A model generated the notes under the pieces. It ran no database searches. It had not been told where the DNA came from and saw nothing but the letters and a program-made list of their open reading frames with translations. Positions 32,955 to 40,581 of a DNA stretch of 51,459 bases are shown in pieces. This stretch comes from JBJXHB01 sp046160725 (GTDB taxonomy: Bacteria; Pseudomonadota; Gammaproteobacteria; Burkholderiales; Burkholderiaceae_C): positions 1 through 51,459 of the forward strand of contig JBJXHB010000088.1 of the NCBI GenBank assembly GCA_046160725.1, given 5' to 3'. Position 1 is the stretch's first letter. The number at the start of each line of letters is the position of its first letter. The translations under genes and the position numbers were made by a program.

Positions 32955-33481
32955 CCGCCTTGCCTGTCGTCGGCCGCCGCGACGTCCTGGCCCGCGGCGC
33001 CGCCGCAGCGGCTGGCTGGACGGGGCTGGGCGCCGCGGTCTCCGGCTGCGGGTTCCAGTTGCGCCAGACGCCGCAGGTCTCGCTGCAGCGCCTGGCCTTG
33101 ACCGGCTTCGCGCCGCGTTCGCCGATGGCACAGTTGCTGGAGAAGCTGCTGCTGCCCGGCACCCAGGTGGTCGCGTCACCGGCGCAGGCCCAGGCCGTGC
33201 TGCACGCGCTGGCCGACCGGCGCGAGCGCAGCGTCGTCGCCTCCACCGCGGCCGGACAGGTGCGCGAGCTGCAATTGCGCGTGCGCCTTGAGTTCCGCCT
33301 CGCCCTGCCCGGCGGGCGCGAGCTGATCGGTCCGACCGAGCTGCGCGCCAGCCGCGACATGAGCTACAGCGAGTCCTTTGCCCTGGCCAAGGAGCAGGAG
33401 GAGGCCCAGCTGTTCACCGCCATGCAGACCGACATCGCCCTGCAGGTGATCGGCCGGCTGGCGCGGGTGACGCTGACATGA
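32951..33481 (+). CDS. lptE: LPS-assembly lipoprotein LptE
   Basis: 176 residues from GTG 32951, overlapping the leuS stop. An N-terminal signal (GRRDVLARGAAAAAGWTGLG, then AAVSGCGFQLRQ) has the lipobox VSGC with Cys30. The mature part (VSLQRLALTGFAPRSPMAQL, LRVRLEFRLALPGGRELIGP, SYSESFALAKEQEEAQLF) fits LptE/RlpB. LptE plugs LptD and delivers LPS to the outer surface. It is located between leuS and holA, as in most proteobacteria. Confidence 0.92.
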   Translation: MTALPVVGRRDVLARGAAAAAGWTGLGAAVSGCGFQLRQTPQVSLQRLALTGFAPRSPMAQLLEKLLLPGTQVVASPAQAQAVLHALADRRERSVVASTAAGQVRELQLRVRLEFRLALPGGRELIGPTELRASRDMSYSESFALAKEQEEAQLFTAMQTDIALQVIGRLARVTLT

Positions 33482-33524
33482 GCGTACCCGGGCGGCCCCC
33501 TGTGCCGGCACCAGGCGACGCGCG

Positions 33525-34607
33525 ATGCAGCTGAGTGCCGACCGGCTGGACGACCATCTGGCGCGGGGCTTGCGCCCGGTCTACACCCTGCACGGCGACG
33601 AGCCGTTGCTGTCCCAGGAGGCCGGCGACGCGATCCGGCGCGCGGCGCGTGTGGCCGGATGCACCGAACGCAAGGTGTTCCACATGGCAGGCGCCCATGT
33701 CGACTGGAGCGCTCTGCTGGGCGCGGCGCAGTCACTGAGCCTGTTCGCCGAGCGGCAGTTGATCGAAATCCGCATCCCCAACGGCAAGCCCGGCAAGGAT
33801 GGCAGTGAGGCGTTGCAGCAATACTGCCAGAGCCTGAGCGACGACATCGTCACCGTGGTGCACCTGCCCCGGCTGGACCGCCAACAGCAGGCCAGCGCCT
33901 GGTTCAGCGCACTTGACGCGGCCGGCGTCAGCATCCGCATCGACCCGGTCGAGCGCGCCGCGTTGCCGGTCTGGCTGGCCCGCCGCCTGGCGGCCCAGGG
34001 CCAGCGCTTCGCGGACGACGATGCGGGCCGTGCCACCCTGGCCTTCCTGGCCGACAGAGTCGAGGGCAACCTGCTCGCGGCCCACCAGGAGATCCAGAAA
34101 CTGGCGCTGCTGTTTCCGGCCGGCGAGCTGAGCTACGACCAGGTCGAGGCGTCGGTGCTGAACGTCGCCCGCTACAGCGTCAAGCAGTTCGCCGAGGCAG
34201 TCCTGGCCGGCCAGACCGCCCGGGCACTGCGCATGCTGGATGGCCTGCGTGCCGAGGGCGAGGCAGCGGTGCTGGTGCACTGGAATCTGACCGAGGACAT
34301 CGCTGCGCTCAAGGGTGCGCGCGATGCGCTGGACCAGGGCCGGCCGCTGCCGGTTGCGCTGAACGAGCGGCGCGTCTGGGGCGCCCGCCAGCGCTTGTTC
34401 GAACGCCAGTTGCCGCGGCTGGGTGCCGGACTGCTGGCCCATTGGCTGGAGGCCGCCAGCATCTGCGACGGCGTGGTCAAGGGCCTGCGCCATCCCGACT
34501 GGCCCGTCGACGCCTGGGAGGCCTTGCGGCGACTGACGCTGATGATGCTGGACCATACCGCCGCGTCGCAGAAGGGCCCACCCCTGCGCATGGTGCTGCG
34601 AGCCTGA
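33525..34607 (+). CDS. holA: DNA polymerase III delta subunit
   Basis: 360 residues. Starts with VYTLHGDEPLLSQEAGDAIR (about 19-38), followed by LSLFAERQLIEIRIPNGKPG, LPVWLARRLAAQG and VEGNLLAAHQEIQKLALLFP, the HolA pattern. It is the clamp-loader subunit that opens the beta clamp. It is convergent with ghrA; proA, which often follows in Burkholderiales, is absent here. Confidence 0.95.
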   Translation: MQLSADRLDDHLARGLRPVYTLHGDEPLLSQEAGDAIRRAARVAGCTERKVFHMAGAHVDWSALLGAAQSLSLFAERQLIEIRIPNGKPGKDGSEALQQYCQSLSDDIVTVVHLPRLDRQQQASAWFSALDAAGVSIRIDPVERAALPVWLARRLAAQGQRFADDDAGRATLAFLADRVEGNLLAAHQEIQKLALLFPAGELSYDQVEASVLNVARYSVKQFAEAVLAGQTARALRMLDGLRAEGEAAVLVHWNLTEDIAALKGARDALDQGRPLPVALNERRVWGARQRLFERQLPRLGAGLLAHWLEAASICDGVVKGLRHPDWPVDAWEALRRLTLMMLDHTAASQKGPPLRMVLRA

Positions 34608-34655
34608 GTGGCCGCCGTCCAGGATGCGTCGTCCGGCTGACCAGCAGCAGCCGGG

Positions 34656-35630
34656 CTAGTAGCCGCGCGAACGGTTGACCAGATGAACCAGCGGCGCGCC
34701 GTCACGCAGCGCCTGGATGTTGCGCACCACCACATCCGCTGCGGTCTGCCGGTCCGTCAACGCGGCGACATGCGGCAGTACGGTGACATCGGCCCGCGAC
34801 CAGAACGGGTCCCCGGCGGGCAGTGGTTCGACATCAAACACATCCAGCACCGCATGGGCCAGATGGCCCTTTTCCAGCGCCGACAGCAGATCGGCCTGCA
34901 CCACATGCGCACCGCGGGCCAGGTTCACCAGTGCCGCGCCCTGGGGCAGGGCCGCCAGGAACGCCGCATTGATCAGGCCCCGCGTCTTCGTTGTGAGCGG
35001 CAGCAGGTTCACCACGATCTCGGTCTGGCCAAGCGCGGGGCCCAGCGCGGCGTCGCCGTGCAGCAGCGCCACCTCGGCTTCCTGGCCATGCACCGCGTCC
35101 GCCGGAGCGGACGGAGCCGAGGCGCCGGACCCATGCCGCCATGCCGACACCCGGTAGCCCAGACCGGCCAACTGCTGCGCAACGGCGCGGCCCATCTCGC
35201 CATGGCCCAACACCAGCACGGACACCTGCCCGGCCCGCCGCTGAGGACGTTGCTGCCAATCACCGAGCGCTTGCTGACGTGCATATCGAAAGAAGCCTCT
35301 GTGCAGCGACAGAACGGCCCATGCGGCCGTCTCCGCCATCGCCCGCGTCATGGTCGGGTCGACCATCCGGGCCAGCGGCACCGTTGCCGGCAGCGTCGGG
35401 TCTCGCAACAGCTTGTCTACCCCGGCCCACAGCGACTGGATCAATTGCAGCTTCGTGCAGGCCGCCAGGATGCCGGGCGCGGGATTGGCCACCACAGCCG
35501 CCTCGATCGAGTCGGGATCGAAACCGCTGCCCAAGACGTGCCATTGGTCATGTGGCAGCCGCTGCCGCAGGACCTGCAACCAGGCGTCATGGTCCTCAAG
35601 GCTGAAGTCCCCGGCCAGCAGGATGTTCAT
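34656..35630 (-). CDS. ghrA: Glyoxylate/hydroxypyruvate reductase A (D-2-hydroxyacid dehydrogenase)
   Basis: 324 residues from ATG 35630, overlapping the PncC stop. The NAD(P) loop is VLVLGHGEMGRAVAQQLAGL, with INAAFLAALPQGAALVNLAR, the C-terminal FDVEPLPAGDPFWS and the catalytic LPHVAALTD (His). It reduces glyoxylate and hydroxypyruvate with NADPH. It is the last gene of a minus-strand operon whose members overlap by 4 nt. Confidence 0.92.
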   Translation of the reverse strand: MNILLAGDFSLEDHDAWLQVLRQRLPHDQWHVLGSGFDPDSIEAAVVANPAPGILAACTKLQLIQSLWAGVDKLLRDPTLPATVPLARMVDPTMTRAMAETAAWAVLSLHRGFFRYARQQALGDWQQRPQRRAGQVSVLVLGHGEMGRAVAQQLAGLGYRVSAWRHGSGASAPSAPADAVHGQEAEVALLHGDAALGPALGQTEIVVNLLPLTTKTRGLINAAFLAALPQGAALVNLARGAHVVQADLLSALEKGHLAHAVLDVFDVEPLPAGDPFWSRADVTVLPHVAALTDRQTAADVVVRNIQALRDGAPLVHLVNRSRGY

Positions 35631-36136
35631 GCGTCTTGCCCCAGGTCCTGCAGCAGCCCCTGCAGCGCGCACATGACCGTGGCGGCCCGAACGGCGGCAC
35701 GGTCGCCGTCGAAACGTCGACCTTCGGCGCGCAGCTCGATGGGGTCGGCCGCAGCCGACCGGCGAGCCCAGGCCAGCCAAACCGTGCCGACCGGCTTACC
35801 CGGGCTGCCGCCACCGGGCCCGGCCACACCGGTCACGGCGACGGCATGGCTCGCCGCCGGAGCGTGCAGCAAGGCGCCGCGTGCCATGGCCAGCGCCACC
35901 GCCTCGCTGACTGCGCCGTGGGCGTCGATGAGCGCCGCCGGCACGCCCAGCAGGTCGTGCTTGGCCTCATTGCTGTACGTGACGAAGCCGCGCTCGAACC
36001 AGGCGCTGGAACCCGCACGGTCGGTGCAGGCGGCGGCGATCAGTCCGCCGGTGCAGCTTTCGGCCGTGGCCAGCATGCGGCCCTGCGACTCCAGTGCCGC
36101 GGCCAGTTGGGCCACCAGTCCCACCACCTCAATCAT
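35627..36136 (-). CDS. pncC: Nicotinamide-nucleotide amidohydrolase (CinA C-terminal family)
   Basis: 169 residues from ATG 36136. Family signatures are MLATAESCTGGLIAAACTDR (about 21-40), FVTYSNEAKHDLLGVP, ALIDAHGAVSEAVALAMARG and VAVTGVAGPGGGSPGKPVGT. It hydrolyses nicotinamide mononucleotide to nicotinate mononucleotide in NAD recycling. It starts and ends in 4-nt overlaps with pgpA and ghrA. Confidence 0.95.
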   Translation of the reverse strand: MIEVVGLVAQLAAALESQGRMLATAESCTGGLIAAACTDRAGSSAWFERGFVTYSNEAKHDLLGVPAALIDAHGAVSEAVALAMARGALLHAPAASHAVAVTGVAGPGGGSPGKPVGTVWLAWARRSAAADPIELRAEGRRFDGDRAAVRAATVMCALQGLLQDLGQDA

Positions 36137-36657
36137 CCCGACCTCCACAGCGCGATCACCAGCAGCGTGCACAGCGCGGCCACCAGGTCGTCGAACAGGA
36201 TGCCGAAACCCTGCCGCCAACCCACGCCCTGCTCGTCGCGGACCTTGAACAGCTGGTCCGCCCAGCGCACCGGCGCCGGCTTGGCCGCGTCGAACAGCCG
36301 GAACAGCGCAAACGCCACGAACTGACCCAACAGCCCCGCCGGCATCACCAGCCAGAGCACGCACCAGAAGGCCACCACCTCGTCCCAGACGATGGCGCCG
36401 GGGTCGGCGCTGCCCATGTGGCGCGCAGTGACCGTGCAGGCCCACCAGCCGATCAATGCAGCAGCGGCGATCAACAGGCCGGCGCCCAGGTCCGACAGGT
36501 GTGGATGCAGCACCAGCCAGGCCGCCCAGGCCCACAGCGTGCCCACGGTGCCGGGCGCGCGCGGCGCCAGACCACTGCCGAAGCCGAGCGCCACGGCATG
36601 CGCCGGATGGGCCAACATGAAGCGCAGCGTCGGCCGGGCCATCGGCACCGTCGTCAT
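36133..36657 (-). CDS. pgpA: Phosphatidylglycerophosphatase A
   Basis: 174 residues from ATG 36657, overlapping the thiL stop as ATGA. GFGSGLAPRAPGTVGTLWAW (about 25-44), SADPGAIVWDEVVAFWCVLW and AKPAPVRWADQLFKVRDEQG are the PgpA signatures, with about four hydrophobic segments. It dephosphorylates phosphatidylglycerophosphate at the inner membrane. The thiL-pgpA pair is conserved across proteobacteria. Confidence 0.96.
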   Translation of the reverse strand: MTTVPMARPTLRFMLAHPAHAVALGFGSGLAPRAPGTVGTLWAWAAWLVLHPHLSDLGAGLLIAAAALIGWWACTVTARHMGSADPGAIVWDEVVAFWCVLWLVMPAGLLGQFVAFALFRLFDAAKPAPVRWADQLFKVRDEQGVGWRQGFGILFDDLVAALCTLLVIALWRSG

Positions 36658-37625
36658 GCGCCGTCGCCGCTGAAGTGATCGAACCCGGCCTCCTGGGGCA
36701 CGACCGGCTGCCCCTGCGCATCTACCAACCGCAGGCCGGGTGTGGCCTCGATGCAGCCGACGCGGGCGACGGGCACCCCGGCCCCCGCCGCGGTGCGCAG
36801 CACGGCGTCGCGGCGCGCCGCGGGGGCGGTGACCAGCAGCTCGTAGTCGTCGCCGCCGCTGAGCAGGCAAAGGCGTTGCAGCGTTGACGGCTGCTGCGCC
36901 AGCAACGCGCTGCGGGGCAGCGCATCGGTGTGCAGCTTAGCGCCCACGCCTGATCGGGCCAGCACATGGCCCAGGTCGCCGACCAGGCCGTCCGAGATGT
37001 CGATCGCCGCATGGGCCACGCCCCGCAGGGCCAGGCCAAGCGCCACCCGGGGCTGCGGCATCTCCATGGCCCGGCGCACCGCCTCGAAGTCCCCGGCGCC
37101 CAGCGCCACATGGCCGCGGAACACCTCCAACGCCAGTCGGGCATCGCCCAGGTTGCCGCTGACCCAGATGTCGTCGCCCGGCCGCGCCGCATCCCGCTGC
37201 AGCGCCGCACCCACCGGCACCTCGCCGAACGCCGTGATGCAGATGTTCAGCGGGCCGGCCGTGGTGTCGCCACCGACCAGCTCGATGTCGTGTTCATCCG
37301 CCAGCGCGAACAGGCCCTGCGCAAACGCCGCCAGCCAGTCCGCGTCGGCGCGCGGCAGGGCCAAGGCCAGTGTGAAGGCCCGCGGCGTCGCACCACAGGC
37401 GGCCAGGTCGCTCAGGTTGACGGCCAGGGCCTTGTGCCCGAGCCGCCTGGGTGACACCGTGGACAGGAAATGCCGGCCCTCCACCAGCATGTCGCTGGTG
37501 ATCGCCCAATGCATGCAGGGGCCGGGTGCGGGCACCAGCGCGCAGTCGTCGCCCACGCCCAACGCCGCGCGCCTGGGCGCCCGCTTGAAGAAGCGCTCGA
37601 TCAGTTCAAACTCGCCCAAGGCCAT
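36654..37625 (-). CDS. thiL: Thiamine-monophosphate kinase
   Basis: 323 residues. Starts MALGEFELIERFFKRAPR, then GVGDDCALV (Mg/ATP site, about 23-31), ITSDMLVEGRHF, LAVNLSDLAACGATPRAFTL, LVGGDTTAGPLNI, AIDISDGLVGDLGHVL and SGGDDYELLVTAP. It makes thiamine diphosphate from thiamine monophosphate. No ribosome binding site is obvious; it is the first gene of the thiL-pgpA-pncC-ghrA chain. Confidence 0.97.
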   Translation of the reverse strand: MALGEFELIERFFKRAPRRAALGVGDDCALVPAPGPCMHWAITSDMLVEGRHFLSTVSPRRLGHKALAVNLSDLAACGATPRAFTLALALPRADADWLAAFAQGLFALADEHDIELVGGDTTAGPLNICITAFGEVPVGAALQRDAARPGDDIWVSGNLGDARLALEVFRGHVALGAGDFEAVRRAMEMPQPRVALGLALRGVAHAAIDISDGLVGDLGHVLARSGVGAKLHTDALPRSALLAQQPSTLQRLCLLSGGDDYELLVTAPAARRDAVLRTAAGAGVPVARVGCIEATPGLRLVDAQGQPVVPQEAGFDHFSGDGA

Positions 37626-37678
37626 GGCGGCGCATTGTGGCGGGCACGGGGCGATGCGCCGCCTAGCCCAGGCCGTGC

Positions 37679-38320
37679 TCAGAGGCCGTGGTCGCGCAGC
37701 AGGTTGGCGAGTTCAACCGCGGACTTCACCGACATCTTCTCGAACAAGCGGGCGCGGTGCACCTCCACCGTCCGCACCGATATCTGCAGCGCATCGGCAA
37801 TCAGCTTGTTCGGCCGGCCGGCCACCACCAGGCGCATGACCTCCTGCTCGCGTTCGGTCAGATCCACCAGCGCCGCTGCGGCGCTGCGCCGCAGGTCCCG
37901 CTGCGCGATGGCACGGGCGCTGGAAGCCAATGCCTGCTCGATGCGGTCGACCAGGGCGTTGTCGGAGAACGGCTTCTCGAAGAAGTCGAAGGCGCCGCGC
38001 TGGACGGCCCCGACGGCACTCGGTACATCGCCATGGCCGGTCAGGAAGATCACCGGCAAGGTGCGGGTCAGATCCGCCTCGACCAGCCGGTCAAACAGGG
38101 CCAGACCGCTGCGCCCCGGCATACGCACATCCAGCAGCACGCAACTGGGCGCTTGCGGCCAGCCGACACCACGCGCCTGGACCAGTGCCTCGAACGCCGC
38201 CGCATCGTCAAAACCCTCGGACAGCAGACGACGCGAACGCAGCAGCCAGGCCAGCGCGTCGCGCACCACGGGCTCGTCATCGACCAGGTAGACGATGGGG
38301 ATGGGGCTTGCGCCTGCCAT
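37679..38320 (-). CDS. FixJ/LuxR-family response regulator, DctR-like
   Basis: 213 residues. The receiver domain has the acidic pocket Asp14/Asp15, phosphorylation site Asp64 (VLLDVRMPG) and Lys in FFEKPFSDNALV. A LuxR-type helix-turn-helix follows (LTEREQEVMRLVVAGRPNKL, SVRTVEVHRARLFEKMSVKS). Such FixJ-type regulators activate transcription when phosphorylated. The upstream kinase gene has the same orientation, and the divergent malic enzyme suggests C4-dicarboxylate control (DctR-like); that assignment is from context. Confidence 0.88.
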   Translation of the reverse strand: MAGASPIPIVYLVDDEPVVRDALAWLLRSRRLLSEGFDDAAAFEALVQARGVGWPQAPSCVLLDVRMPGRSGLALFDRLVEADLTRTLPVIFLTGHGDVPSAVGAVQRGAFDFFEKPFSDNALVDRIEQALASSARAIAQRDLRRSAAAALVDLTEREQEVMRLVVAGRPNKLIADALQISVRTVEVHRARLFEKMSVKSAVELANLLRDHGL

Positions 38321-38401
38321 GTCGGCAGTATCCCGGTGCGGCGCAGCGGCGGCCATCGGTAGGCGCCCGGGCCGGGCTGGCGGCGGTGCGCCACGCCTGG
38401 G

Positions 38402-40465
38402 TCAAGCACCGTCGGACGCGGCCCTGGGCTCGGTGGGCAGCGTGAACCGGAAGGTCGTGCCGGGCGCAGCCGCCACGGCCGCATCCTCCAGCGCCGGGCC
38501 GAAGGTCAAGGCGCCGCCATGCTGCTCCACCACCGTCCGGCACAGCGACAGGCCCAGGCCCAGGCCCTCGTCCCGGGTGGTGAAGAACGGCGTGAAGAGC
38601 CGCTGCGCCACATCCGCGGAGATGCCCGGGCCAGTGTCGGCCACTTCGAACACCAGGCGGGCTGCCGGCCCGCCGCCAGCGTCATCGGCGGACTCGGGCC
38701 GCACACGCAGGGTCAGCGTCCGCAGGTGGCCGACCTGCAGCGTCTCCATGGCCTGCAGCCCGTTGCGCGCCAGGTTCAGCAGCACCTGCTCGATCATCGT
38801 CCGGTCCGCCACCACGCGCGGCAATGTGGCGGGGCAGTCGATCGAGAGTTCTGCGCCCAGTTTGCGGGCCTGCAGCCGTACCAGCGGCAGCACGCCCTCC
38901 AGCAGGGCCGCCGGCGCCGCGGCCTGGCGGGCCGGCTCGCGCCGACGCACGAAGTCCTGCACGCTGCGGATGACCCGCCCCGCACGGTCGGCCTGCTCGG
39001 CAATGCGACTCAAGGCCTCCTGCAGCAGAGCCGGCTGCGGTGGCCGAGTCGGCTCCAGTAGGTTGAGCGACCCCGCGGCATAGCTCGCGATCGCGGCCAG
39101 AGGCTGATTGAGCTCATGGCTGATCAGCGACGCCATCTCGCCCATGCTGGCCAGGCGTGCGCTGGCCGCGAGCTTGTCTGCCTGCGCGCGGGCCAGGTCC
39201 TCGGCACGACGCTGGGCGCTGATGTCCAGCACCGCACTCATCCAGCCGGCGTGCCGGCCCTGTCCGTCGACCAGCGGTGCCTCGTAGATCGCCACAGGGA
39301 AACGTGTGCCGTCAGCGCGCATGAACTGGGTCTCGAAACCCTCGCGCGCCGGATCGCGGGCGCCGGCAGCGAGGCGCTCGGCCTGGCGCGCCGCATACAC
39401 CGGCGCCAGGTCGGGCGGCCAGTACGGCGGCGTCCTGGCTTGCTGCAGGGTCTCGGCGCTGTAGCCCACCATCGCGCAGAAAGCCGGGTTGACATAGCTG
39501 ATGCGGCCATCCAGTGCGCGCGCGCGAAGCCCGGTGATCAGCGAGTCCTCCATCGCCTTGCGGAAGGCCAGCGCCTCGGCCAAGGCCGCTTCGACGCGTG
39601 CGCGCCGGCGGACGTCGCGTGCCAGCAGCAGCACCAGCGCCAGCAGCGCGGCCGACAGGCCCAGCACCAGGGCGGTGGCCAGGTTGGGGATCAGGTCCGG
39701 CCGACCGCGCAATGAATCGGCGCGCAGCACCAGCGGAGCTCCGGACAGGTCGACCAGACGCTCGGCCACGAACACGCCCGCGCCACGCGACGGGCCGGCC
39801 CGGGCCAGGCGCGCGCCGTCGGCCTCGACAAAGCTCAGCTCATGGCTGTCGCGGTTGCCCGCCGGCATGGCCTGCTGGAGCAAGTCGGCCAGGACAATGG
39901 TGCCGACCAGATAGCCCACCACCTGGCCGCCGGACTGCACTGGCGCGCACAGATCCATCAGCTCCAGGCCAAGGCCGGCACTTTGCGGCACATAGTGGCT
40001 GCGCGAGAAGGCAGGCCCGGCGCCACGCCGCGCATGCGCGCACGCGGCCTCGGTCAGGGGCTGCATGTCGGCGCGTGGCCAATGGTTGAAGATCGGCAAC
40101 CGCCATGGCGAATTCACGGCCTGCTGCGGCCGAAACTGGGCGTCGCGCCATTCGACCCGTACCAACTCACGCTGGGCACTCATCAGCCCCTGCGCCCGGG
40201 CTTGGACGTCCGCCGGCCCGGCCTGCGGCTGTGCCATGGCCTGCAGCCCCTGGACGAGCTGCTGCGCGCGTTGTCGCAACTCGCCTATCGCCACAGCCGT
40301 GAAAGCCTCGGCCCGGTCCTGCTCACGGACCGCCTCGTAGCGGATGGTCAGCACCACCAGCAGCGTCTGCGCCACTGCCAGCAACAGCAGCAGCAGGCCC
40401 CACAGCAGCGCTCGCGGTGGCCGACGCCGGACGGCGGCGACCAGGGTCGGCCAGACAGGCAACAT
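38402..40465 (-). CDS. PAS-containing sensor histidine kinase, DctS-like
   Basis: About 687 residues from ATG 40465 (ATG 40516 is possible). Membrane helices near 20-39 and 268-288 flank a periplasmic sensor region (about 40-265, dCache/DctB-like). A PAS domain follows (ITGLRARALDGRISYVNPAF, CAMVGYSAETLQQ), then HisKA with the phospho-acceptor His450 in SLISHELNQPLAAIASYAAG, and the ATPase motifs LLNLARNGLQAM, VADTGPGISADV and GLGLGLSLCRTVVEQHGG. It phosphorylates the neighbouring response regulator. The layout matches DctS-type kinases that sense C4-dicarboxylates in Burkholderiales; the ligand is inferred. Confidence 0.88.
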   Translation of the reverse strand: MLPVWPTLVAAVRRRPPRALLWGLLLLLLAVAQTLLVVLTIRYEAVREQDRAEAFTAVAIGELRQRAQQLVQGLQAMAQPQAGPADVQARAQGLMSAQRELVRVEWRDAQFRPQQAVNSPWRLPIFNHWPRADMQPLTEAACAHARRGAGPAFSRSHYVPQSAGLGLELMDLCAPVQSGGQVVGYLVGTIVLADLLQQAMPAGNRDSHELSFVEADGARLARAGPSRGAGVFVAERLVDLSGAPLVLRADSLRGRPDLIPNLATALVLGLSAALLALVLLLARDVRRRARVEAALAEALAFRKAMEDSLITGLRARALDGRISYVNPAFCAMVGYSAETLQQARTPPYWPPDLAPVYAARQAERLAAGARDPAREGFETQFMRADGTRFPVAIYEAPLVDGQGRHAGWMSAVLDISAQRRAEDLARAQADKLAASARLASMGEMASLISHELNQPLAAIASYAAGSLNLLEPTRPPQPALLQEALSRIAEQADRAGRVIRSVQDFVRRREPARQAAAPAALLEGVLPLVRLQARKLGAELSIDCPATLPRVVADRTMIEQVLLNLARNGLQAMETLQVGHLRTLTLRVRPESADDAGGGPAARLVFEVADTGPGISADVAQRLFTPFFTTRDEGLGLGLSLCRTVVEQHGGALTFGPALEDAAVAAAPGTTFRFTLPTEPRAASDGA

Positions 40466-40581
40466 CCGCACAGTATCGGCAGACCGCCGATGCCCTCCGT
40501 AAGCACTTCCTCGCATCGGCACGCGCTGTCCGCTGCGGGACACTGCCAGACGTCCGCTTCCTACGCCTTGTTGGCCGCCCC

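Noticed and set aside
30120..33179. A 1000-residue frame on the minus strand opposite leuS and lptE
   Set aside because: It is antisense to leuS, its composition is His/Gln/Val-rich, and it has no start signal or domain.
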